Part shown: positions 19,501 to 28,037 of the stretch, in pieces
How positions within the stretch are numbered: the stretch's first letter is position 1
Layout: every line of letters begins with the position of its first letter
Source: Gilvirhabdus luticola
Lineage (GTDB): Bacteria; Bacteroidota; Bacteroidia; Flavobacteriales; Flavobacteriaceae
DNA length: 64,000 bases
NCBI RefSeq assembly: GCF_032583975.1
Contig: NZ_JAWHTF010000003.1
Strand: one strand, 5' to 3'
Program-made: the position numbers and the translations under genes
Notes under the pieces: generated by a model
The model's input: only the letters and a program-made list of their open reading frames with translations
What the model was told of the DNA's origin: nothing
Database searches by the model: none

Positions 19501-21367
19501 CTATAGGCATAATAGCTGGACAGCCATTATTATTATCTTCAACCCTAATATAAAGAACTTGCTCTTCAGGATCTATATTCTGATAATTATTTGCATTGGG
19601 AATTGCATTGCTGCCAGATTGCGCGTCGGCTAGATTTAAATGAAACGTTGTTGTAACATTAGACAATCCTTGTAAAATTCCTGAAATTACTGATGTAAGA
19701 TCAAAAGTTGCGAAGCCGTCATAATCTTGGTCACAAGCATCAATATATACAGGATCTCGGTTAATTATTGGACTATCAATTATTGTTAGATCTAATGTAG
19801 TTGTTCTAGCACAACCTGTTTGTGTGTCTGTTACTCTTACAAAAAGTTGGTCATTTGGTGTATTAATATTATAATAAGGAGATAAAATTGAATTTACTCC
19901 ATTGTCTGCATCTGCTTGTGTAAAATGATAAGTAACATTTAAATTACTTTGGCCAGATGTAATTTCATTATCTTTTGAAGTTAAGTCAAAACCAGTATAG
20001 CCGTCCGCCACTTCATCTTCACATATAACTAAAGTTGTTGGAGCTGTAACATTTGGAAGCGCATTTACCACTAAATCAAAGGTGGCATAAGCAAGACAAC
20101 CTGTGTTTGTGTCTTCTATTCTAACAAAAATAGATTGTGGATTTGACGAATTTGAAATAGAACTATTTATACTATTTACATTATTTCTAGCATCACTATC
20201 TGAATAATGATATGAAAAGTTATAGCTTCCAGAAGGAACAGAAGCCATAACCTCTGCATCCATATTTGTTAAATCAAACTGTTCAATGCCGTCACTACCA
20301 TTGTCACATAATTCATAATTAGAAATAGGATTGGCACTTTGTTCAGAATCTATAGTAACATTAACTTCATCATCAATAATACAATTAGAATTATTTAAAG
20401 GAAGAGTAATTTCCAATCTATAAGTACCACTTTGGCTGGCATTTATTGTTGGGTTTGTTTGTCCGCTTATTAATGAATTATTGAAATACCATTGATAACT
20501 CGCTTGTGGATTTTGTATGTCACCGTCTAAAGGGACAGAACCAGCACAAGTTGTTATATCTTCACCTAAATCAAGATTAGTAAAAGAACTTGCTTCAATA
20601 AACACAGCAGAATCTAAAGTATAATCAGATTTGTCTGCAATGATAAGTTTGATATGATATTGTACATAAGGTGTTGTATTATAATTTGCTGTCAATACTG
20701 TGGTTCTACCATTATAATTTGTGTCACCTAAATTATAACCATCAAAATATTGTTCATTTTCAGCAAGACATACTCCAAAGATTTCATCATGAATAGTATT
20801 AGAGCCAACTTCATCTGATGTTCCTGGGACTAACGCAATATTGTTATAAACTGTGCTGGCGGTTGGCCTAATTAAAAAAACAAAACCGTCAGCATATTGA
20901 TCTTGACAAGGCCAAATGTTTGAATATTCTTCAGAAGCGAATATATAATTAAATTGAACTTGGCTTGATACGGATATAAAATCAAATTCAATTGAAGTAG
21001 CGTTTAGAGTATTGGTTATTCCTAGAGCAGTTTCTATATCTGGATCTGTTCCCCAACCAGCGGTACCTTCACTTAAGTCTGTTGTATTTAAACTGTTACC
21101 TCCTGAATTTGCATTACCTGTAGAAATAACAATACCACTTTCTAGAGGAAAGTTTGAACTTCCTCTGTTGAAACTTGCATAACTTGGATTTCCATTGCTA
21201 ATACCATTAACAGTAGTAGAAATGTTTGAAATTTCAACACAACCATCAACCAAATAATCTTCAATTAATGTTTGTAAGGGTACAGAATTATCTACAGAAA
21301 TTTGCTGGGAAAAAGCGAATTTACTTATAAAAAAAAGTATAAGTATATATGAATAAGTAGGTTTCAT
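16532..21367 (-). CDS. Giant T9SS type B protein with choice-of-anchor L and 11 acidic repeats
   Basis: A 1611-residue secreted protein. The ATG at 21367 is preferred because it opens a signal peptide (MKPTYSYILILFFISKFAFS, then QQ); an 18-codon upstream extension is hydrophilic. In order: choice-of-anchor L domain (about residues 30-270, FASEEYSN), an Ig-like module, eleven repeats of about 85-95 residues, a final Ig-like part (YLWSTGETSSEI) and the T9SS type B domain (FVTPNNDGYFDSWHI to HFALKR). Each repeat opens with CDxDxDGxxxFDL and closes with PQxIYVRVExxxTGC, which suggests calcium-stabilised adhesin modules. No enzyme domain is seen. Confidence 0.87.
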   Translation of the reverse strand: MKPTYSYILILFFISKFAFSQQISVDNSVPLQTLIEDYLVDGCVEISNISTTVNGISNGNPSYASFNRGSSNFPLESGIVISTGNANSGGNSLNTTDLSEGTAGWGTDPDIETALGITNTLNATSIEFDFISVSSQVQFNYIFASEEYSNIWPCQDQYADGFVFLIRPTASTVYNNIALVPGTSDEVGSNTIHDEIFGVCLAENEQYFDGYNLGDTNYNGRTTVLTANYNTTPYVQYHIKLIIADKSDYTLDSAVFIEASSFTNLDLGEDITTCAGSVPLDGDIQNPQASYQWYFNNSLISGQTNPTINASQSGTYRLEITLPLNNSNCIIDDEVNVTIDSEQSANPISNYELCDNGSDGIEQFDLTNMDAEVMASVPSGSYNFSYHYSDSDARNNVNSINSSISNSSNPQSIFVRIEDTNTGCLAYATFDLVVNALPNVTAPTTLVICEDEVADGYTGFDLTSKDNEITSGQSNLNVTYHFTQADADNGVNSILSPYYNINTPNDQLFVRVTDTQTGCARTTTLDLTIIDSPIINRDPVYIDACDQDYDGFATFDLTSVISGILQGLSNVTTTFHLNLADAQSGSNAIPNANNYQNIDPEEQVLYIRVEDNNNGCPAIMPIEVHTNMLLTATAIQNFALCDDEGNDGIEDFSLTAIANVITNGIPNVNISFYETQADLNNGTNEIDASNPYTATSPQTLYISLGDGNCTEESEITLYVNPVLLFNPVNPIDYCDTDEDGFTSIDLDSFDPIVTSGNPNFGVRYFTTQADAETGVNQLPQFYTNVSNPETIFARIENVDTGCFTVNSFEVNVLPTATVSQPSNIIICDSDQDGFSVINLDSKIPEIVSDSTGLDISFFTDNDDAINNTNSITGTTAYNANSQTIFTRVETTMTGCYAIVSFDILVNTLPNFPNITSFQLCEDDNDQIADFLLVDKDLEILNGQTDKVVSYYETQIDADNATNEIDKNSFYQNTSSPQTIYVRVENISDINCYGTSSFTIQVAANPEYNPPTSYLVCDDISNDGISEFDFNEKVAEISQGIANPLNISFHVSLQDAEENINQQSFLFTNTENPQQIYVRIENSASTCVIIEEFGINIIPAPSVTLAEPFEQCDIDYDSIVNFDLTMADFQILDIRQNDLTIQYFESLTDLELNANAIANANNYSNLSNPQTVYIKVTNTVTQCYSAIPLDLIVNVPPSVNNIGTVDTCDNDTDTYDLSHINNLLVNNVNDVIISYHNSQSEAETYTNPLGSTFNYTASNHTIYARIIDAQTGCPIVTSFILQINQNPIANSPQDLIACDDDYDGFLAFDLSVQDSQIIGSQDPSNFTISYYDSFDNAENGTNSLNNSHSSSDGEIIFARIVNNATGCFDTTQFMTIVNPLPVININDVVAICRNDLPLIVSADTGNIGYTYLWSTGETSSEIALGLEDVGDYWVTVNTALGCNATRSFSARESEEANIEFTTTVDFADPNSITISVSGIGDYVFILDNGLEQTSNVFNNVSLGPHIVTVRDLFGCRDVSQEVVVIDAPKFVTPNNDGYFDSWHIAGIDQLPGTMVYIYDRYGKLLKTLTHTSEGWNGMFNGKYMPSDDYWFVAQVKRGTSEFDVKGHFALKR
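17270..20320 (-). repeat. Eleven tandem 85-95-residue acidic repeats inside the giant T9SS gene
   Basis: Unit heads in protein order are LCDNGSDGIEQFDL, ICEDEVADGYTGFDL, ACDQDYDGFATFDL, LCDDEGNDGIEDFSL, YCDTDEDGFTSIDL, ICDSDQDGFSVINL, LCEDDNDQIADFLL, VCDDISNDGISEFDF, QCDIDYDSIVNFDL, TCDNDTDTYDL and ACDDDYDGFLAFDL. Each unit ends in a Cys before the next head. Units have diverged in sequence but keep the Cys pair and acidic loop. Boundaries are approximate. Confidence 0.8.
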
Positions 21368-21518
21368 ATCATGTAGGCCGTTCAGTTCACTGTTTTTACT
21401 TTGGGTAAATTGACAATGCAATCCTTATTAACAGGGAGAAAAATAGTGTAATTTTAGACAAAACGCAAAAAAAATCCGATAAAATGCACTTTTTGACTTT
21501 TATTAGTTTATAATTTGA

Positions 21519-24251
21519 TTATCGTTTTAATGAAAAATGATTTTTGAAGATACGGCCATCTTGTAGTTCTACAGCAAACCAATAGTCGTTATTTGGGAGT
21601 AGTTCGCCATTAAACTTCCCGTCCCAACCTTTGCTAGTTGGGCTTAATTGCTTGACCAATTTGCCATAACGATTATATATGTAGATAATGGTATTTGGCT
21701 GAAAAATATCAGAAACACCATACACTTGCCAAGTATCATTAATACCATCGTTGTTTGGGGTGAAATATTTTGGGAAGCCAATGACTGAAACCAAATCTTG
21801 TATAATACCACAGTTGTTTTCAACATCTCTTATGTTTACCGTATATATTCCTGGTTTTACATTTTCAAAAATATTACTAGGTTGGTAGTTAGTGTATATG
21901 GTTCCATCACTGTTGAATAAAGCATAATCATATTGTCCTTCACCTGATGCTAATACAGTTATTATATTATTTTGAGAGGCGTCAATAACATTAATGGATT
22001 CTACGGAAGCAATATTAGCAGCTTCAACAATAATTCTTTTTTCTTTAAAGCATCCATTGGCGTTCCCAACATTAACCGTATAAATTCCGGGCTCGTTTAT
22101 TTGAATTGCATATGATGTCTCATCGGTTGACCAATTGTAAGTATAATTATTTGCATCTATATTTAAAATATCTGGTTTAAGAGTAATGGTTTGAGGATAA
22201 TTGTTTAAGCAATAATAGGTTATCAATTCGCTTTCTACTTCCGGTAACTTTTCAACAGTTAGTTTTAATTCGCTTATGCCATAACAATTATTAGCATTTT
22301 CAGCTCGAGAAAATATTGTATCTGAATATGGAGTTTTATTAACATAAGTTGCCTCAAGTTTGCTAGTTTCTAGCAAGGCATCTTCGTAGGTTTGATAATA
22401 AGATATATCTAATCCTGATGGTAAACCATCAATTAAAGAAGCAGTTGCATCATTTAAAACAAAACGAGAAATCCCATCTTCTACACCATCATCATCACAT
22501 GCAATAAGTTCGGAATTTTGAGAGTTGGTTAAACTTACATCTAAAGTAATTTGTCCTAAACTAAAACAGCCAGTCAATTCATTTGTAACTCGCAAATAAA
22601 GTATTTCAGGATTGGAAATATTGCTATAGCTATTTGGGTTAATAGAATTCACATTATTTTCAGCATCTGAAGAATTTGTATAAAATTGTATATTCATATC
22701 CGTAACGTCGCTAACTATGTTTTTATAGGCTTGTTTTAAATTGAAAAGAGTAAGACCATCTTCTATACCATCTTGGTCACATTGTAACAACGTGATATTA
22801 TTAATAATCGGATTTTCCTGAAAGGTTACAAATGCTTGTCCTTCAATAGCACACTCTCCATTATTTGGTTCTATGAATAATTGATAATGACCACTTTGTG
22901 TAATTATAAGATCAAAATCATTTTCTGGTAAGATATTCTGTTCAAAAGTCCACGTATATGTGGCGCCTGGTATATTTTCGCCCTTTAAAATATATCTGTC
23001 ACCTTCACAGAGCACTAGGTTTGCTGTTTCAAATCCATTGCGAATAATGTCAATTGGAGTATTGATTGGTAATTGAACATATTGCGGCAATCCTTGAGCA
23101 GACAAATTAGGAGTTAAATTTATGCCGTTATGAACATAATTACAGGCTTCTCCTGGTTCGTTGGGATTATTAATAACTCCTAAATATGGTAATCCTATTG
23201 CATAAGCAGTACATAAAGCTCTATAAATTTTTCCATCAGGACCAAGTTGCAAAGCTCCTCGATAAAGTTGTCTTTCATCTATTTTGTATTCAGTACTTTC
23301 AATATCTGAAGCTGTAATATCATATTGAAAAAGAGCTGCAAAGTGATTTTCCGGATTATAATCATCGTTTTCTGTCCCCGATACTTTATAATCGTTATAA
23401 GTATTTACATATAAAAATTGACTATTTTGAGAAAACTCTACCCCATAGGGTCTATCATTTGAAGAATCAACAAACAACTGTTGCTGGTTAGTAACTATAC
23501 CAGTAAATGAGTTAAAATTAAAGAGATATAGAGCATCTCTTTGTACACTTGCACTTACCATTTTTTTGCCATCAGGTGAAAACTTTAAATAGCCTCTGGC
23601 ATCTGTAATTGGATTGTTAAAGGTAAATTGAGATTTTACAGATACTGGGTTCACACCAGCACTACTTACTTCAAATGCATGATAAGTGTCATAACTATCT
23701 ACAACATCTCCATTCAAAGAAGCCATAGTTACTACCCAAATAGATTTTGTAATACAATCTTTGAAAACTGCACTTAATTTTTCAGTGCTGGAAGACAGAA
23801 GGTTTATATTTTTATTAGTGACAGCGCCTAAACCTCCATCTAAAGTCATATCAACAATAGAATAATTTAACCCAAAATTTGTGTTATTCAGGTTATTATC
23901 TACTGTAAAAACATAGTAGATAGTATCATCTTCTGGCTTCGGCACTATTATGGCTGATTGCGAGCTTGATGGGTCGCCAAGTAAACCAGAACCATTAAGC
24001 ATAACATTGTGATTACTATTTCTTATAATTCTTCCGTCAGTATAGAACAATAAATTTCCATATTCATCCGAAAATGAAGTGCAACCTTCAAATGTATGCA
24101 ATTGACCATCATCAATTGAGCCAGATGTATTAAGCGCAATATCAAATTTTATTCCAGCACCGTACCCAAAATACCAATTACTAGCTTCGTTTTGAGAGAA
24201 GAGGATTGTGTTTAACAACAGTATTGCTAAAAGGCAGTATATCTTTTTCAT
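21519..24251 (-). CDS. T9SS type B protein with N-terminal beta-propeller (tandem copy 2)
   Basis: A 910-residue secreted protein. It has a signal peptide (MKKIYCLLAILLLNTILFSQ) and an N-terminal beta-propeller-like half opening ASNWYFGYGAGIKFD, with blades such as KFSPDGKKMVSASVQRDALY and VEFSQNSQFLYVNTY. Then come a PKD/Ig-like stretch (ILKGENIPGATYTWTF), two acidic repeat units (LQCDQDGIEDGLTLFNL, IACDDDGVEDGISRFVL), an Ig module and the type B domain (YFTPNNDGINDTW to HFSLKR). It is a close paralogue of the next gene upstream (24422-27163). The family is typical of gliding flavobacteria; its role is unknown. Confidence 0.85.
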   Translation of the reverse strand: MKKIYCLLAILLLNTILFSQNEASNWYFGYGAGIKFDIALNTSGSIDDGQLHTFEGCTSFSDEYGNLLFYTDGRIIRNSNHNVMLNGSGLLGDPSSSQSAIIVPKPEDDTIYYVFTVDNNLNNTNFGLNYSIVDMTLDGGLGAVTNKNINLLSSSTEKLSAVFKDCITKSIWVVTMASLNGDVVDSYDTYHAFEVSSAGVNPVSVKSQFTFNNPITDARGYLKFSPDGKKMVSASVQRDALYLFNFNSFTGIVTNQQQLFVDSSNDRPYGVEFSQNSQFLYVNTYNDYKVSGTENDDYNPENHFAALFQYDITASDIESTEYKIDERQLYRGALQLGPDGKIYRALCTAYAIGLPYLGVINNPNEPGEACNYVHNGINLTPNLSAQGLPQYVQLPINTPIDIIRNGFETANLVLCEGDRYILKGENIPGATYTWTFEQNILPENDFDLIITQSGHYQLFIEPNNGECAIEGQAFVTFQENPIINNITLLQCDQDGIEDGLTLFNLKQAYKNIVSDVTDMNIQFYTNSSDAENNVNSINPNSYSNISNPEILYLRVTNELTGCFSLGQITLDVSLTNSQNSELIACDDDGVEDGISRFVLNDATASLIDGLPSGLDISYYQTYEDALLETSKLEATYVNKTPYSDTIFSRAENANNCYGISELKLTVEKLPEVESELITYYCLNNYPQTITLKPDILNIDANNYTYNWSTDETSYAIQINEPGIYTVNVGNANGCFKEKRIIVEAANIASVESINVIDASQNNIITVLASGEGQYDYALFNSDGTIYTNYQPSNIFENVKPGIYTVNIRDVENNCGIIQDLVSVIGFPKYFTPNNDGINDTWQVYGVSDIFQPNTIIYIYNRYGKLVKQLSPTSKGWDGKFNGELLPNNDYWFAVELQDGRIFKNHFSLKR

Positions 24252-24273
24252 AGCAAGCGCAGAGATATACTAT

Positions 24274-24301
24274 CAAATATACTACAAATATTAGTATTCA
24301 A
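24274..24301 (-). promoter_or_regulatory. Promoter of T9SS tandem copy 2
   Basis: On the minus strand, TTG (complement of 24299-24301) and TATATTTG (complement of 24274-24281) are 17 bases apart, slightly short of the usual 19-21. The -7 word and everything to the ATG match the other copy; the -33 region does not. Confidence 0.5.
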
Positions 24302-24421
24302 TAAATTTCTAATTATTATTCAGACCCTAAAATAAAGTATAAAAATTTAACCGTTCTTTTGACTATTGTCAACAATAATGACGAAGATGCATTTTGAATA
24401 TTAAAATTGAGATTTTAAAAC

Positions 24422-27163
24422 CTATCTTTTTAGTGAGAAATGATTTTTGAAGATACGACCGTCTTGTAATGTTACAGCAAACCAATAGTCATTATTTGGA
24501 AGTGGTTCTCCATTAAAATTCCCGTCCCAACCTTTGCTAGTTGGACTCAATTGCTTGACAAGTTTTCCATAACGGTCATAAATATATATTATAGTTTTTG
24601 GTTGAAAAATATCAGAAACACCATACACTTGCCAAGTATCATTAATACCATCGTTGTTTGGTGTAAAATATTTTGGAAATCCTATTATCGAGACCAAATC
24701 TTGGGTAATACCACAATTGTTTTCAACATCTCTTATGTTTACTGTATAAATCCCTGGTTTAATGTTTTCAAACGTATTACTTTCTTGATAATTGGCATAT
24801 AAACTATTGTCACTATTATCTATTAGCGCATATTCATATTGTCCTTCACCAGAAACAAATACGCGTATAATGTTGTTTTTGGTTGCGTCTTCAATTCTGA
24901 TGGATTCTACGGTAGCAATATTAGCAGCTTCAACAATAATTCTTTTTTCTTTAAAGCATCCATTGGCGTTTCCAACATTAACCGAATAAATTCCAGGTTC
25001 ATTTATTTGAATTGCATAGCTTGTTTCACCTGTAGACCAATCGTATGTATAATTATTAACGTTTGCAGTTAATATATCTGGATCGAGTGTTATAGTTTGT
25101 GGAAAAAAATTCAAGCAATAATAATTTAAAGATTCTCTATCTACTTCTGGAAGTTTTTGCACTGTAAGTTTTAATTCGCTAATACCATAACAATTATTTG
25201 CATTTTCAACCCGAGCATAAATTGTTTCAGAATATGGTATTCTATTAGCATAAGTTGAACCCAATTTACTAGTTTCCAGTAATGCATTTTCATAAGTTTG
25301 ATAATAAGATATATCTAATCCTGTGGGTAAACCATCAATTACAGAAATAGTTGCATCATTTAAAGTAAATCGATAAATACCATCCTCAATCCCATCATCA
25401 TCACATGCAATAAGTTCGGTATTTTTAGAGTTAGTTAAACTTACGTCTAGAGTAACTTGGCCCAAACTAAAACAACCAGTTAAAGCATTTGTAACTCGTA
25501 TATAAAGTATTTCAGGATTGGTAATGTTGCCATAGCTATTAGGATTAATAGAATTCATATTATTTTCAGCGTCTGAAGAATTTGCATAAAATTGTGTGAT
25601 CATATTAGGGAGTCCACCTACTATATTTTCACCGGCTTGTTTTAAATTAAACAGAGTATGACCATCTTCTGTACCATCTTCGTCACATTGTAAAAAAGTG
25701 ATATCATGAATGGTAGGATTTTCCTGAAACGCTACGAAAGCTTGCCCTTCAATTACACACTCTCCATTATTTGGCTCAATGAATAATTGATAATGTCCAC
25801 TTTCGGTTATTTCTAAATCAAAATCATTTTCTGGTAAGATATTCTGATCCACAGTCCAAGTATATATTGCACCTGGAATTTCTTCACCAGTAAGAGTATA
25901 ACTTTCACCTTCACAAAGAGCAAGGCTTGCAGTTTCAGATCCATTGCGAATGATGTCAATTTGCGTATTGAATAAGGACTGAATAAATGGAGGTAATCCT
26001 TGAGCCGATGAATTTGGTGCTAAATTTATACCATTATGAGAATAATTACATGCAATTCCTGCTTCATTAGGATTGTTTATAACTCCCAAATACGGCAAAC
26101 CTTGTTCATAAGTTGCGCTTAAAGCTCTATATATTTTTCCATCAGGACCTAATTGCAAAGCTCCACGATAAAGTTGTCTTTCATCTATTTTATATTCTGA
26201 ACTTTCAATATTTGGAGCTGTAACATCATATTGAAAAAGAGCAGCAAAGTGATTTTCTGGATTAAGAAAGTCATCACTATTTGGCCCTCCTTGTGATCTA
26301 AAATCATTATATGAGTTAACGTATAAGTACTGGCTATTTTGTGAAAATTCTACACCATATGGTCTGTCGTGAATAGAATTAACAAACAATTGCTGCTGGT
26401 TTGTAACCACGCCAGTAAATGAGTCGAAGTTATAAATATATAAAGCATCTCTTTGTACACTTGCGCTTACCATTTTTTTTCCATCTGGAGAGAGCTTCAA
26501 ATAACCTCTGGCATCTGTAATTGGATCATTAAAAGTAAATTGAGATTTTACTGATACATGGTTTACACCAGCACTGCTTACCTCAAATGCATGATAAGTA
26601 TCATAACTATCTACAGCATCTCCATTAAATGAGGCCATAGTTATTACCCAAATAGATTTTGTTATACAATCTTTTAAAACTGCACTTAATTTTTCAGTAC
26701 AAAGAGGAAGTAAGTTAATATTTTTATCAGTAACGGCCCCTAAACCTCCATCTAAAGTCATATCAACAATAGAATAATTTAGCCCAAAATTTGTGTTGTT
26801 CAGGTTATTATCTACTGTAAAAACATAATAAACTGTATCGTCACCAGGTTTTGGTACTATTATAGCCGATTGAGAACTTGATGCATCACCAAGTAAACCT
26901 GTACCATTGACCATAACATTATGATTACGGTTTCGTACTACTCTTCCGTCAGTATAAAACAGTAAGTTTCCTAAAGCATCCGATATTGATGTACACCCTT
27001 CAAAGGTATGTAATTGACCGTCATCAACAGAGATAGCAGTATTTAGTGCAATATCAAATTTTATTCCTGCGCCGTACCCAAAATACCAATTACTAGCTTC
27101 GTTTTGAGAGAAGAGGTTTGTGTTTAACAACAGTATTGCTAAAAGGCAGTATATCTTTTTCAT
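24422..27163 (-). CDS. T9SS type B protein with N-terminal beta-propeller (tandem copy 1)
   Basis: A 913-residue paralogue of the 21519-24251 gene with the same domain order. The signal peptide differs at one residue (LLLNTNLFSQ versus LLLNTILFSQ) and the next 22 residues are identical. The two differ mainly in loops: copy 1 has a short insertion in SQGGPNSDDFLNPENH. The acidic repeats read LQCDEDGTEDGHTLFNL and IACDDDGIEDGIYRFTL. The C terminus is YFTPNNDGINDTW to HFSLKR. Its promoter region touches the 3' end of the ABC permease gene, which suggests this is the ancestral position and copy 2 the duplicate. Confidence 0.85.
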   Translation of the reverse strand: MKKIYCLLAILLLNTNLFSQNEASNWYFGYGAGIKFDIALNTAISVDDGQLHTFEGCTSISDALGNLLFYTDGRVVRNRNHNVMVNGTGLLGDASSSQSAIIVPKPGDDTVYYVFTVDNNLNNTNFGLNYSIVDMTLDGGLGAVTDKNINLLPLCTEKLSAVLKDCITKSIWVITMASFNGDAVDSYDTYHAFEVSSAGVNHVSVKSQFTFNDPITDARGYLKLSPDGKKMVSASVQRDALYIYNFDSFTGVVTNQQQLFVNSIHDRPYGVEFSQNSQYLYVNSYNDFRSQGGPNSDDFLNPENHFAALFQYDVTAPNIESSEYKIDERQLYRGALQLGPDGKIYRALSATYEQGLPYLGVINNPNEAGIACNYSHNGINLAPNSSAQGLPPFIQSLFNTQIDIIRNGSETASLALCEGESYTLTGEEIPGAIYTWTVDQNILPENDFDLEITESGHYQLFIEPNNGECVIEGQAFVAFQENPTIHDITFLQCDEDGTEDGHTLFNLKQAGENIVGGLPNMITQFYANSSDAENNMNSINPNSYGNITNPEILYIRVTNALTGCFSLGQVTLDVSLTNSKNTELIACDDDGIEDGIYRFTLNDATISVIDGLPTGLDISYYQTYENALLETSKLGSTYANRIPYSETIYARVENANNCYGISELKLTVQKLPEVDRESLNYYCLNFFPQTITLDPDILTANVNNYTYDWSTGETSYAIQINEPGIYSVNVGNANGCFKEKRIIVEAANIATVESIRIEDATKNNIIRVFVSGEGQYEYALIDNSDNSLYANYQESNTFENIKPGIYTVNIRDVENNCGITQDLVSIIGFPKYFTPNNDGINDTWQVYGVSDIFQPKTIIYIYDRYGKLVKQLSPTSKGWDGNFNGEPLPNNDYWFAVTLQDGRIFKNHFSLKR

Positions 27164-27185
27164 AGCAAGCGCAGAGATATACTAC

Positions 27186-27193
27186 CAAATATA
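27186..27193 (-). promoter_or_regulatory. -7 element of T9SS tandem copy 1
   Basis: The minus strand reads TATATTTG immediately downstream of the ABC permease stop codon. No TTG is found 17-22 bases upstream, where the permease coding sequence lies, so this promoter may be weaker than that of copy 2, or the gene may be read through from the ABC pair. Confidence 0.4.
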
Positions 27194-28018
27194 CTACAAA
27201 TCTCTGTTTTTTAATAATCTATAAGATAAAAAGACAAATAAAGCTGTCCATCCTAAAACAATCGTAATCTCATACCAATGCACAGCATAATCATAAGCTA
27301 ATTCTGCTTTATCAGGGAACTTTGACATGATAACCCGTTGAAAAGGTTGATCAATAAGTTTATGCATAGATTTTAAAGGAAAGAAATTCTGAATTTTTTC
27401 AGCAATATCTGAATTAAATTGCCAAGTAATTAACCCAAAAACAATCCACTCAACAATGAATAGTATAAATAAGAATGCCAAAGCAAAAGCTGATCGTTTT
27501 ATAAGCATTCCAAAAAATAAACATAAACTAAAAAAACCTATTAGTTTAATAAAATATGCCAACAAATATTCAGTGCCTGTAATTACAATACTGGCTTCCG
27601 TATAACTTGAATAATACATCCCAATAACTAGTGAAGCAAAACCAATCAATAAAGTAGCAACTAGAGAAAAGAAAACAATAGTGTAGAATTTTGATAGGAT
27701 AAATTCTTTTTTACTTAAACCGTCAATAAGGTTTTGTTTAATTGTTTTGTTGCTATATTCATTACCAATCATACTAACAACAACTATAGCAAAGAAAAAT
27801 TTAAATTGAGCTGCAAAAAATGTGGTAATATGCCAAATTATAGGAAAATTAAAAATACCTAGCTCACCTAATTCTAAAGTAAAAAAACCGAAGAAATTTA
27901 TCTTAATTGATGATAGAACCAAAACTGTAAAAGGCAAAATAAAAGAGATGAAAATTAAAACCTTACTTGCTCTATTTTCAAGCAGTTTTTGTAATTCTAA
28001 ATTTATAAGTCGTAACAT
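27194..28018 (-). CDS. ABC-2 type transporter permease
   Basis: A 274-residue inner-membrane permease with about six hydrophobic segments, including VLIFISFILPFTVLVLSSI, FFFAIVVVSMIGNEYSNKT and a last one at ITIVLGWTALFVFLSYRLL. The NEYSNKTIKQNL motif and the TM order are those of ABC-2 family exporters. It pairs with the ATPase gene that starts 20 bases upstream. The substrate is unknown; gliding, antibiotic export or lipid export are all possible. Confidence 0.82.
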   Translation of the reverse strand: MLRLINLELQKLLENRASKVLIFISFILPFTVLVLSSIKINFFGFFTLELGELGIFNFPIIWHITTFFAAQFKFFFAIVVVSMIGNEYSNKTIKQNLIDGLSKKEFILSKFYTIVFFSLVATLLIGFASLVIGMYYSSYTEASIVITGTEYLLAYFIKLIGFFSLCLFFGMLIKRSAFALAFLFILFIVEWIVFGLITWQFNSDIAEKIQNFFPLKSMHKLIDQPFQRVIMSKFPDKAELAYDYAVHWYEITIVLGWTALFVFLSYRLLKNRDL

Positions 28019-28037
28019 TGAATTCTTTCTTGGATGA

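Larger units (their letters stand above)
21519..27200 (-). repeat. Direct tandem duplication of a 2.7 kb T9SS gene
   Basis: Two unit copies, about 21519-24289 and 24422-27201, share the signal peptide, the first 40 residues apart from one change, the type B C terminus and the upstream stretch back to ATTTGTAGTATATTTG. Similarity stops abruptly at that word on the upstream side. Coding differences are spread through the middle of the genes. Confidence 0.85.

Noticed and set aside
17270..20320. A CRISPR-like array suggested by regular spacing of repeats
   Set aside because: The period is about 270 bases, the frame is open throughout and the similarity is at protein level; these are protein repeats.
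24551..25072. Plus-strand open frames inside the tandem T9SS genes
   Set aside because: They lie antisense to long, well-supported genes, have Ser/Ile/Asn-rich composition from reading the opposite strand and lack any domain.
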